Assembly (NCBI GenBank): GCA_002429385.1
Contig: DIZL01000079.1
Location: 1 to 14,003 of the forward strand
Direction: 5' to 3'
DNA: 14,003 bases
Source of the DNA: Prolixibacteraceae bacterium UBA6029
Lineage (GTDB): Bacteria; Bacteroidota; Bacteroidia; Bacteroidales; Prolixibacteraceae
Every line of letters begins with the position of its first letter. The stretch's first letter is position 1. The notes beneath the pieces are model-generated. The model searched no databases, was not told where the DNA came from, and was given only the letters and a program-made list of their open reading frames with translations. The translations under genes were made by a program, and so were the position numbers. Below are positions 6,001 to 13,594 of the stretch, in pieces.

Positions 6001-8337
6001 ATGGCGATAACTGAAAATGACATTAAAAATAATCTTCTGGAATTAATCAATTCTGGAAAGCTTGATTATCGTTCCATTCTTAAAATAACAAAGGAATTAT
6101 CAAAGCTTGATACAAAATATCAGAGATTTTCTGTTGATGCAAAAACACTTGTTCATTTAGGACGAGACAGCATTAAGGATCATACAACCGCACTTCTTGA
6201 ACTTGTGAAAAACAGTTATGATGCTGATGCGAAAAATGTAGAAGTTGAAGTCCTGTGTAAAAATGGTAATGACCAAATTCGCGTTGCTGATAATGGATTT
6301 GGTATGACCAAGGAGGAATTGATAAATTATTGGCTTCGGATTGGATTTTCAAGTAAACGTAAATCTAAACAAAGTAGTCTTGGTCGTCGCAAAACGGGTG
6401 AAAAGGGCATTGGCAGAATTTCAACAGACCGATTAGGTGCTAATTTAGAATTGCGGACAAAGACTGAAAAGGATGGCATAATTGGATTAAAAGTAAACTG
6501 GGACGAATTTGACGTTGAAGGTAAAGATGTTTTTGATATTGATATAGAGCTAATTAATCCAATATCTATAAACTTACCTTTACTTAATGGAAATGAAATC
6601 AAAACAGGAACTGAAATCCTAGTAACAGGTTTACGGCAACCATGGACAAATAATAATATTGAGAATCTATATTATGAATTATCTGCTCTTACTCCTCCAT
6701 TTAAAGATGTACTTGATTTTCAAATAACCTTACATAATGATGTGGCTCCTTCTTTCTCTAAAATGGTTAATTCTGATTTTTTTAAAGCATCTGAAATTGA
6801 ATTAACTGCAATTTATGATGGGAAAGGATCTGAAATATTATATACAATAAAAGATAGATATACAAAAATTGAAAAGACAGAGATTATTCAATGGAAACAA
6901 TTGCTAACAAAATTAGAAAGAGAAGATATCACTGATATATCTGATGATTTGCATTGTGGCCCAATTACATTGAAATTACTTTTCTTTTTACGTGAAGCGG
7001 CATCCGTACAAGGTACTGACTTTAAATTAACTGAACTTCGTGAATTTCTTGACATAAACCAAGGTATAAAAATCTACAGAGATAATATTGCTGTTAAACC
7101 ATATGGGTTTCCTAGTTCCCAGTTTGGATATGACTGGTTAGATTTAGCGAGTCGAAAAGCTAAAGATCCTGCTGGAATTAGTCGTGGTGAAAATAGCTAT
7201 AGTGTTACACCCAATCAATTAATAGGCGCAGCATATATTACTAGAGATAACAATATTGAATTATCTGATAGTGCTGCAAGAGAAGGATTAGTCGAATCAG
7301 AAGCCTTTTACGATTTAAGAAGCTTTATTTTAGGTTCAATTAATATGCTTGAATCATATAGGGTCAGTATCTATTCAACCATTGAGAAAAGCAGAGAGAA
7401 AAAGAAATCGGTTGCATCAAAAGACGCAGAACAAATTAAGCTGCAACTTTCAAATGTTAAAGAAGAATTAGAGTCTATTAAGGAAAAGATAGCTATTAAG
7501 TCCAATTCATCTTCATCCGAAAATATCTCAAGACCAATTGAAAAAAGTATTGAACAAGTTGAAGTTATTTCAGAGAAGTTTGAGAAAACAATTACGGAGT
7601 TACTAAACTGGAATAGAGTACTGAGTGGTCTTGCAACAATGGGAATATCATCCGCTGTTTTTGGACATGAAACCGAAGGTTCTATAAATCTATTCAAAGC
7701 AGCAACAGATACAGCGAAAATGTTTTTAAAAGAGACTCCTCCGGACGTGCCTAATGCGATTATCGAAATTGATAAAGCTTTGATTCACTCAAGAAAAGTA
7801 GCATCTTGGGGTTCTTATGCACTTACGAGAGTCCAAAGAGAAAAAAGGAAAAAGCTGTCAATAAATATTAAGACCAAAATTATTGATACTATAGTAAATG
7901 ATTTGAAACCTGCATTCAAAGTATCATCTATTTCTTTAGAGTCATATGGCGAATCATTAGTGTCAAAAACTTATCAGATGGATATAGAATCTATCCTAGT
8001 AAACCTCCTTACAAATGCATATACCGCTTGTAATCAGAAATCAGGAATAAGAAGGGTGATAGTATTTATTGGTCGAGAAGATAAACAAACACAAAAGGGA
8101 TATTACATTACTGTTTCGGATACTGGTTATGGTATCGCAAAAGAATTTAAAAATCGAATTTTTGATCCTTTATTCTCAACAAAAATTGCAGCAACAGGGG
8201 AAAGTAAAAGTGTTGGTACTGGATTGGGGTTAACCATTGTTAGATCAATTGTCTATGAATTAGGTGGAGAGATTGTATTTGATCAAGACCCCGAATTAAA
8301 AGGAGCACGATTTAAAATATGGTTACCAAAAGAATAG
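6001..8337 (+). CDS. Dual-GHKL ATPase: HSP90/MORC-like N-terminus plus histidine-kinase-like C-terminus
   Basis: 778 residues, no signal peptide or membrane segment, so cytoplasmic. The N-terminal GHKL fold has an N box E67-LVKN71-SYDADA, a G1 box D97-NGFG101 and a lid motif TGEKGIGR (132-139), as in HSP90/MORC-type 'HATPase_c_3' proteins. A middle region (~190-440) follows, then a charged coiled coil (~450-535). Next comes an H-box-like segment with H556 in VFGHETEGSI, then a classical kinase ATPase: N box N668-LLTN672, G1 D707-TGYG711, F box IFDPLFSTK, G2 G739-TGLGL744. The receiver gene follows 4 nt after its stop, which fits a phospho-signalling pair. The two ATP sites could serve sensing (HSP90-like clamp) and phosphotransfer. 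Soluble proteins with a MORC-like front end occur in predicted defence loci. Domain calls are firm; the sensory role and autophosphorylation at H556 are inferred. Confidence 0.88.
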   Translation: MAITENDIKNNLLELINSGKLDYRSILKITKELSKLDTKYQRFSVDAKTLVHLGRDSIKDHTTALLELVKNSYDADAKNVEVEVLCKNGNDQIRVADNGFGMTKEELINYWLRIGFSSKRKSKQSSLGRRKTGEKGIGRISTDRLGANLELRTKTEKDGIIGLKVNWDEFDVEGKDVFDIDIELINPISINLPLLNGNEIKTGTEILVTGLRQPWTNNNIENLYYELSALTPPFKDVLDFQITLHNDVAPSFSKMVNSDFFKASEIELTAIYDGKGSEILYTIKDRYTKIEKTEIIQWKQLLTKLEREDITDISDDLHCGPITLKLLFFLREAASVQGTDFKLTELREFLDINQGIKIYRDNIAVKPYGFPSSQFGYDWLDLASRKAKDPAGISRGENSYSVTPNQLIGAAYITRDNNIELSDSAAREGLVESEAFYDLRSFILGSINMLESYRVSIYSTIEKSREKKKSVASKDAEQIKLQLSNVKEELESIKEKIAIKSNSSSSENISRPIEKSIEQVEVISEKFEKTITELLNWNRVLSGLATMGISSAVFGHETEGSINLFKAATDTAKMFLKETPPDVPNAIIEIDKALIHSRKVASWGSYALTRVQREKRKKLSINIKTKIIDTIVNDLKPAFKVSSISLESYGESLVSKTYQMDIESILVNLLTNAYTACNQKSGIRRVIVFIGREDKQTQKGYYITVSDTGYGIAKEFKNRIFDPLFSTKIAATGESKSVGTGLGLTIVRSIVYELGGEIVFDQDPELKGARFKIWLPKE

Positions 8338-8341
8338 TTTT

Positions 8342-8986
8342 ATGGGGAAAATTGCAATAGTTGATGATAGTAATGATCAAAGAGACACCTATAGTAAAAG
8401 GCTCTCTCTATTTCTAAAAAGAAAAGGGTCAACACTTGAAGTAATTGATACCTATCCATTTAGTGATATAAATTCATATAATGATTGGATCTCAAGTGAA
8501 GATATTATTGCTCTAATACTTGATGAAAAGTTACATATTGAAAGCCAAGAAGGAAGTATTCCTGTTGATTATAGTGGTAGTAATTTGGTTTTAAAAATTA
8601 GAGAAAGATTTAAGGATATACCAATTTTTACGCTTACGAGTTACCCTCACGATCCTGAACTTCTAGAAGTTTTTAATCAATATGAATATATTTTATCAAA
8701 AGAAGATTTCAGTGAGAAATATGTTGATATTATTCTTAGGGCTAGTCAACGTTATTTTATCGAGAATCAAAAACAGCTTTCTTTATTTAATGAATTAACA
8801 AAAGAAATTTCCGGTGGTAATAAAGACCCTGAGTTAATAAAAGAACTTCAAGCGTTGCAAACAAAACTTGAATTACCATTTTCTGGATTTGATGATAGAA
8901 ATGCATGGCTAAATGAATATGAAAGCCAAATAACGTCTTTGGAAATGCTAAATGATATTATCAGAACTAAACTTGAAAAGCAGTAA
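8342..8986 (+). CDS. Stand-alone response-regulator receiver protein
   Basis: 214 residues. The receiver (CheY-like) fold spans ~1-140 and keeps the full phosphorylation set: the acidic pair D8-D9 in IVDDSNDQ, the acceptor D61 in ALILDEK, T99 in FTLTS and K120 in ILSKED. The loop between D61 and the next helix is longer than usual. No DNA-binding or enzymatic output domain is recognisable. Residues ~140-214 are charged and predicted helical (LFNELTKEISGG, ELQALQTKLELPF, SLEMLNDIIRTKLEKQ), perhaps a docking or dimerisation part. It starts 4 nt after the dual-GHKL gene, and its TAA shares one base with the ATG of the HNH gene. The expected role is to pass phosphorylation-dependent information from the kinase-like protein to the nuclease or methyltransferase; that target is inferred. 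Confidence 0.85.
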   Translation: MGKIAIVDDSNDQRDTYSKRLSLFLKRKGSTLEVIDTYPFSDINSYNDWISSEDIIALILDEKLHIESQEGSIPVDYSGSNLVLKIRERFKDIPIFTLTSYPHDPELLEVFNQYEYILSKEDFSEKYVDIILRASQRYFIENQKQLSLFNELTKEISGGNKDPELIKELQALQTKLELPFSGFDDRNAWLNEYESQITSLEMLNDIIRTKLEKQ

Positions 8987-9612
8987 TGTATTGGAAACAA
9001 ATTGATAAGACGACGAGAGTTCAAAATAAAGGGCAATACACGGAATGGAAACAGCAAATTGCTGATGAATGTTACAACCAATGTGTATATTGTTCAATTC
9101 ATGAAAATCCATGGGGAGGGATTGACCATTATCATATTGACCATTTCAGACCTCAATCTAAATTCGAAAAATTTACGCATATCATAACAAATCTATATTA
9201 TGCATGTCCTATATGCAATAAGTTTAAATCAGACGACTGGCAAAATGAGCCCGATGATTTAGAGGTAATTTGTTATCCTGACCCAAGCGACCATAATTAT
9301 TCAGACTTGTTTGAAATTGATGTTAACGATTTTACTCTGAAAGGCAAATATATTTCATCAAAGTATCTGATAAATAGATTGTATCTAAACAGACCACAAT
9401 TAGTTTACGAAAGGAGAGAATCATTTCTCAAACTAAAGGCTGAGGCTCTTATAAATGAGACTATGAAATTAAGTGAATTAAGTGATGATATTATATCGCT
9501 AAAACAAGCCCTTTTGCAAATTGCTAAATTAACACAACATTTACATACCAGAGGTAATATTTGTCCTTATAAATTAGTAGAAATCAAAAAGCCTAATAAA
9601 AAGAAATCGTGA
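8986..9612 (+). CDS. HNH endonuclease
   Basis: 208 residues. A classic zinc-supported HNH (beta-beta-alpha-metal) motif occupies ~29-85: C33-VY-C36, then HYHIDHFRP (48-56, with the D52-H53 catalytic pair), N69-LYYA, and C74-PI-C77-NKFKSDDW. The rest is a helical C-terminal region with no family I can name. The overall pattern, and the position in a defence-like operon, recall the HNH proteins encoded near retrons and restriction systems (TIGR02646-like), but no reverse transcriptase is present. It overlaps the receiver gene by one base and the methyltransferase by four (GTGA), so all three should be co-translated. The likely role is DNA cleavage of unmodified targets, as the restriction partner of the methyltransferase. 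A signal-gated, self-damaging nuclease is an alternative. Confidence 0.88.
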   Translation: MYWKQIDKTTRVQNKGQYTEWKQQIADECYNQCVYCSIHENPWGGIDHYHIDHFRPQSKFEKFTHIITNLYYACPICNKFKSDDWQNEPDDLEVICYPDPSDHNYSDLFEIDVNDFTLKGKYISSKYLINRLYLNRPQLVYERRESFLKLKAEALINETMKLSELSDDIISLKQALLQIAKLTQHLHTRGNICPYKLVEIKKPNKKKS

Positions 9613-11207
9613 CTAATAAAAAACTCACTGGCTCATTCTATACACCAAAACTCATTGCCGATTTTTTGGTTAACTACCTTTCGGGTAAATTGGAAGGGAA
9701 AGATTTAACGATATTAGAACCAAGCTCTGGAGACGGCATTTTTATTAAAGCAATATATAATCACCAAGAATTATCAACAAAAATAAAAAAAGTAATCGCT
9801 GTCGAAAGAGAAAGAATAGAACTTGAAAAAGTAAAAGCAATCACAGAAAAAAAATCACTTAAAACAATACATTCTGATTTTTTAGAATTCCAAAATAACA
9901 ACAAACAAAAATTTGATTTAGTTATTGGCAATCCTCCGTACATCAAGAAAAATATATTAGCTCCGGAACAAATCTCACTTTGTGAAAACATTCATAAAAT
10001 TTTCCCTTCATTATCAAGAAACAAAATCAAAAATATTTGGACTGCATTCTTAGTTAGAAGTATAAATTTTGTCAGTGAAAATGGAATTTTAGCTTTTGTT
10101 CTTCCATCAGAATTACTTCAAGTAAAATTTGCTGCCGAACTACGTACACTAATTCTTAAAGAATTTGAACGAGTTGAAATCTTCACTTTCAACGAATTGC
10201 TTTTTAAAGATTGTAAAGGACAGGACACGCTACTTTTAATTGGTGAACGAAAATCTATTAACAAAGGTGTCTTCTATTGCAATATTGAAAAGATTACTGA
10301 CCTTAAAGAAAAGAAGTTTTCGCTTGCACAGAACATAAACATAAGAGAATCTAAATGGACACATCATCATTTAACAACTGATGAAATTGAACTTTTAGAA
10401 AAGATAAAGAAACGAATTAATATCATAAATCATTACTGTATATCAAAAGCGGGTATTGTAACTGGAGCAAATAATTTTTTTATCGTTGACGCTAAAACCG
10501 TTCAAGAGTACTCATTAAACAATTACGTTAAAGAGATAATTCAGAAAGGATCTTTCGTAAATGGTAGTGTTGTTTTAAGTCAAGTTGAATTTGAAAATTT
10601 GATTTTACAATCAAAGCCTACTTTTTTATTAGCACTTAATAAATCAACAAAAATTGAAGAAAACGAAAGAATACATCGTTACTTTGAAAAAGGATTGGAA
10701 CTAAAAATAAATAAAAGATACAAAGCCTCTCTTCGCAACGCTTGGTATGAAGTTCCAAATATAGGTACTCCTCCAGAAGCATTTTTCTTCAAGCGATGCA
10801 ATGAATATCCGAAATTAATAAAAAATAATGCAAACGTATTATCTACAGATAGTGCCTATACAATTTCAATGAATGAAGATTATGACATTAATAATCTGAT
10901 TTTTTCGTTCTATAATTCATTGACACTTTCATTTGCTGAACTTAATGGAAGATATTACGGTGGTGGAGTTTTGGAACTTACACCAAATGAGTTTAAAAAT
11001 TTACCAGTTCCATACCTTGATGTTAAAGTAATAGATTTCAATTCTTTTGTTAAAGACTTTAAAAACAAGACTTCAATAAATGATATATGCAAAAGAAATG
11101 ATACTATTATCCTTAAATCGATTGACAAGAATTTGGATTCAGAAAGTATTGATAAAATTTCTCGCATTAGAGAGAAACTCTACTTAAGAAGAATCAAAAC
11201 AAATTAA
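9609..11207 (+). CDS. N6-adenine DNA methyltransferase (gamma class, Eco57I-like)
   Basis: 532 residues from a GTG start that overlaps the HNH stop (GTGA). Motif X-like GSFYTPKLIADFLV is at 8-21, motif I ILEPSSGDGIFI binds S-adenosylmethionine at ~35-46, and the catalytic motif IV GNPPYI is near 110. ENGILAFVLPSELL (~157) is typical of the next strand in this class. The C-terminal half is a target-recognition region ending in YGGGVLELTPNEFKNLPVPY, as seen in Eco57I/TaqI-type enzymes, and a helical tail. The motif I-then-IV order gives the gamma class. No nuclease domain is fused, unlike type IIG enzymes, so cutting would have to come from the adjacent HNH protein. It is the last gene of the operon and is followed by a terminator. 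It should protect host DNA by methylating adenine in a sequence I cannot predict. Confidence 0.9.
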   Translation: MTNKKLTGSFYTPKLIADFLVNYLSGKLEGKDLTILEPSSGDGIFIKAIYNHQELSTKIKKVIAVERERIELEKVKAITEKKSLKTIHSDFLEFQNNNKQKFDLVIGNPPYIKKNILAPEQISLCENIHKIFPSLSRNKIKNIWTAFLVRSINFVSENGILAFVLPSELLQVKFAAELRTLILKEFERVEIFTFNELLFKDCKGQDTLLLIGERKSINKGVFYCNIEKITDLKEKKFSLAQNINIRESKWTHHHLTTDEIELLEKIKKRINIINHYCISKAGIVTGANNFFIVDAKTVQEYSLNNYVKEIIQKGSFVNGSVVLSQVEFENLILQSKPTFLLALNKSTKIEENERIHRYFEKGLELKINKRYKASLRNAWYEVPNIGTPPEAFFFKRCNEYPKLIKNNANVLSTDSAYTISMNEDYDINNLIFSFYNSLTLSFAELNGRYYGGGVLELTPNEFKNLPVPYLDVKVIDFNSFVKDFKNKTSINDICKRNDTIILKSIDKNLDSESIDKISRIREKLYLRRIKTN

Positions 11208-11286
11208 GTATTGTATCTAAGGATATTGCCAAAAGACCTATAATAACTATTTAAAAACCAATGCTTCGGACAACACCAACATCTTT

Positions 11287-11326
11287 CCCCAAAATCTACC
11301 CGTCGTTTTTTGGGGGTTTTCTTTTT
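11287..11326 (+). terminator. Terminator after the methyltransferase gene
   Basis: CCCCAAAA (11287-11294) pairs with TTTTGGGG (11308-11315) around a 13-nt loop. A T-rich tract (GTTTTCTTTTT) follows. It lies 79 nt after the methyltransferase stop and ends the four-gene transcript. The loop shares AAATCTACC with the terminator after the AbiE pair. Confidence 0.75.
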
Positions 11327-11436
11327 CATCCAACCAAGTAGAACCCTTTTAGCTGATTTTAAGACCTAACAAAAAGATACTTCTTTCACTCAATTTTATC
11401 GCAAATTTATTTACGCATCCCGGAAAAGTCAAGGGT
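11287..11436. repeat. Intergenic direct repeat, copy A
   Basis: This block matches 13301-13448 in the same orientation and with nearly constant offset (2011-2013 nt). Shared landmarks are AAATCTACC (11292/13305), the terminator's right arm plus GGTTTTC and TTCAT, TCACTCAATTTT (11386/13397), and an exact 21-nt core at 11416-11436 that equals 13428-13448 (CATCCCGGAAAAGTCAAGGG plus T). Between landmarks similarity is weak. Similarity fades just after the core. Confidence 0.75.
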
Positions 11437-11625
11437 TTCGGCTTACCCGAATGGTGGACATTCCGGTGATATTGCCCCCCATAGAAATGATGGTTCAGAG
11501 AACTCGAATGACTGATTGGCTAACATTTGGCAGTGAAATCCTTCTGGCACCCTAATTTATCTCCAGAGTTTTTATCGTTTCCTGCTGGTGTCCATTTTGT
11601 GTATATTTTACAGAAGACAAATAAC
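11437..11625. other. Non-coding stretch before the AbiE promoter
   Basis: With the repeat block to its left, this forms a gap of about 460 nt without a gene (11208-11664). I see no convincing reading frame. The segment around 11456-11479 (GGTGGACATTCCGGTGATAT, then a C-run) looks like the end of an insertion sequence of the IS21 kind, but no partner end or transposase is visible. The rest shows no structure I can support. Confidence 0.35.
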
Positions 11626-11660
11626 TCTGGTCACAAATATTTACTATATTTGTGACCAGA
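11626..11660 (+). promoter_or_regulatory. Palindromic operator of the AbiE operon
   Basis: A perfect 15-bp inverted repeat, TCTGGTCACAAATAT (11626-11640) and ATATTTGTGACCAGA (11646-11660), is separated by 5 nt. It ends 4 nt before the AbiEi start codon and covers the promoter -7 element. AbiEi antitoxins are known to repress their own promoter by binding inverted repeats, so this is the probable AbiEi binding site. Confidence 0.85.
11645..11652 (+). promoter_or_regulatory. -7 promoter element of the AbiE operon
   Basis: TATATTTG matches the Bacteroidota consensus TAnnTTTG exactly and lies inside the operator spacer and right arm. No clear TTTG is seen 19-21 nt upstream. Transcription would begin around 11658-11661, leaving only a few bases before the ATG at 11665, so the message may be nearly leaderless. 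Confidence 0.6.
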
Positions 11661-11664
11661 TAAG

Positions 11665-12282
11665 ATGAATAAAGAAGAATTAAATATTGAAGAACAGCTG
11701 TTTGCAGAGATGAAACGAGCTAAGGCCGGAACATTGTTCTTTCCGGAACAGTTCAGCGATTTTGCAGAAAGTACAGCCATTCGTAAAGCCCTTCAACGCC
11801 TAACCGAAGACGGAAACATTGTGCGGGTGGCTCAGGGAATCTACGTAATTCCGAAAGAAAGTAGCCTGGTAGGGAAAGTAATACCCGGTGCCGAAGAAGT
11901 AGCCGCTGCCATTGCGAAGAGAGACCGGGCAAGGATTGTACCTACCGGAGTCCATGCACTCAATATACTGGGATTAAGCACTCAGGTACCTATGAGAGTA
12001 GTTTATTTAACCGATGGAGCAGCCCGTAAAGTTAGGGTAGGAAAACAAACTATTAATTTTAAACGGACTACTCCAAAAAATCTTGCCGCTCAGGGACACA
12101 TCAGTAGCTTAGTGATCCAGGCATTAAAAACAATCGGCAAAAGCAAGGTAGAAGAAAGTGAGTTGAAAAAGATAATAGCGCAGTTGAAAAAAGAAAAACG
12201 GGAATACATACTGCACGACAGCAAATTGGCTCCGGCCTGGGTTGCTGCAATTATGAAAAAAGCATTAACAATTGATGAATGA
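11665..12282 (+). CDS. abiEi: AbiEi-type antitoxin / autorepressor (DUF6088 type)
   Basis: 205 residues. The N-terminal ~60 form a winged helix-turn-helix (FFPEQFSDFAESTAIRKAL, then RLTEDGNIVRVAQGIYVIP), the DNA-binding part of type IV antitoxins. The following domain, with VPTGVHALNILGLSTQ, VVYLTDG and INFKRTTPKNLA, is the usual AbiEi C-terminal fold that antagonises the toxin, here of the DUF6088 kind. Length and motifs look complete. The ATG lies 4 nt after the palindromic operator, and the stop overlaps the toxin's ATG (ATGA). The expected function is repression of its own operon and suppression of the AbiEii nucleotidyltransferase without stable complex formation (type IV mechanism). Base composition is less A+T-rich than the four-gene operon upstream, which points to a separate origin. 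Confidence 0.9.
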   Translation: MNKEELNIEEQLFAEMKRAKAGTLFFPEQFSDFAESTAIRKALQRLTEDGNIVRVAQGIYVIPKESSLVGKVIPGAEEVAAAIAKRDRARIVPTGVHALNILGLSTQVPMRVVYLTDGAARKVRVGKQTINFKRTTPKNLAAQGHISSLVIQALKTIGKSKVEESELKKIIAQLKKEKREYILHDSKLAPAWVAAIMKKALTIDE

Positions 12283-13277
12283 AAAACTTTCTGCAATTAA
12301 ATAGTAAAGATAAGTTGCTGATTTTTGAACAAATTCGTTCAGAAACCGGAATGAATGTAGATGCCATAGAAAAAGACTGGTGGGTAACACAATCACTCAG
12401 ACTTGTTTTTTCGATGGAATGTGCCGGTCACACTGTTTTTAAAGGAGGCACTTCGCTCAGCAAAGCATGAGGTTTAATTGAGCGTTTTTCCGAAGACATT
12501 GATCTGGCATTAGACCGAAAATTTTTAGGTTTTGATAAAGAAATGACGGGTACGCAGGTAAGTAAGCTGAGGAAAGCATCTTTTCAATATATCTCTACCT
12601 CATTCTTCGACCATTTAAAAGAAAAATTTGCTGAAGCTGGTTTCGAAAACCTGAATATTCAGTTAGCTGACGTAAAAGACGCAGATCAGGATCCTTTAAT
12701 CATTGAAATTTACTATCCTGGAGTTACGGGTTCCTCCGATTATCTGAAACCGCGCGTATTGGTCGAAATTGGAAGCTGCTCACTGATGGAGCCCTTCACT
12801 CCAAAATCCTTTTCTTCATTGGTTGGGGAACATTTTCCGGATAAATCCTTTGCCGATGAAAAGATTACAATTCCGGTGGTTAATCCGGAAAGAACGTTTT
12901 TAGAAAAGATATTTCTGCTACACGAAGAATTTCAGAAACCTGCTGATAAAATTCGTGTTGACCGCTTAAGTCGGCATTTGTATGATATTGAAAGGCTGAT
13001 GGATACTCCTTATGCCAAATTAGCATTGTCTGATGATGAACTGTATCTGCACATTGTAGAACATCGAAGAACTATTACTCCGGTCAGAGGTATTAAATAT
13101 ACCAATCATACGCCGGAAAAAATCAGTCTGCTGCCACCTGAATCCATTCTTAATGAATGGCAAAAAGATTACGAAATTATGCAGGGAAACATGATCTATG
13201 GAGAATCGCTTCCATTTGGCAAACTACTTGATCGTATAAGAGAAGTTCAGCATCGGATAAACTCAAAAAATAGTTAA
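12279..13277 (+). pseudogene. abiEii: AbiEii-type nucleotidyltransferase toxin interrupted by an in-frame TGA
   Basis: Read through, the frame encodes about 332 residues of an AbiEii/AbiGii-like nucleotidyltransferase. Residues 54-63 carry the first motif (FKGGTSLSKA with G56-G57-T-S59). Codon 64 is TGA (12468-12470). The same frame resumes at once with GLIERFSEDIDLAL, holding the metal-binding pair D73 and D75. In relatives the residue here is typically tryptophan (SKAWGLIERFSEDIDLAL), so one TGG-to-TGA change explains it. The stop separates the two halves of the active site. A restart at ATG 12543 would lack both motifs, so neither fragment should be active. The rest (VEIGSCSLMEPF, PERTFLEKIFLLHEE, SRHLYDIERLM) is intact, suggesting a recent mutation, readthrough or a sequencing error. 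TGA ends other genes here, so it is not recoded. Confidence 0.88.
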
Positions 13278-13298
13278 AAACAATTACACAAAAACATT

Positions 13299-13330
13299 AA
13301 CCCGAAATCTACCTCAAGTTTTCGGGTTTT
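13299..13330 (+). terminator. Terminator after the AbiE pair
   Basis: AACCCGAAA (13299-13307) pairs with TTTCGGGTT (13320-13328) over 9 bp with a 12-nt loop, followed by TTCCTTCTTC. It lies 21 nt after the AbiEii stop. It is the paralogue of the terminator at 11287, sharing loop sequence AAATCTACC. Confidence 0.75.
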
Positions 13331-13448
13331 CCTTCTTCATTTCTTTTGTAATCAAGAAAGTTTCACGATCAAACTTTATACAGAGAGGTACTACTCTCAC
13401 TCAATTTTGCCCCGAATTTATTGATCACATCCCGGAAAAGTCAAGGGT
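13301..13448. repeat. Intergenic direct repeat, copy B
   Basis: This is the same-orientation partner of 11287-11436: terminator hairpin, TCACTCAATTTT at 13397-13408 and the exact 21-nt core at 13428-13448. Together the copies bracket the AbiE operon. The DNA from here to 13594 holds no gene I can support. Confidence 0.75.
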
Positions 13449-13594
13449 ATACAAGCTCCCTTCTTTTGGTACCCGAGTAGCGTAACGTGTTGAAGTCCGC
13501 CCTTGACTAGAATCCGGTCTGCTCAATGTGCAATTGGCTCAAAATTAACAGGAGAGCCAGCCTACAAAAATCCACAGGGCAGTGGTGACAAACA

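Noticed and set aside
8986..9612. Retron-associated HNH gene
   Set aside because: The HNH pattern resembles retron-linked nucleases, but no reverse transcriptase or msr/msd-like structure is present nearby; the methyltransferase next door gives a better context.
11456..11480. End of an IS21-like insertion sequence
   Set aside because: The motif is suggestive, but no transposase, opposite end or target duplication is visible, so no mobile element is called.
12468..12470. TGA read as tryptophan (altered genetic code) in the AbiEii gene
   Set aside because: TGA clearly terminates the RHS, AbiEi, HNH and double-HTH genes in this window, so the code is standard and the AbiEii TGA is best seen as a nonsense mutation or sequence error.
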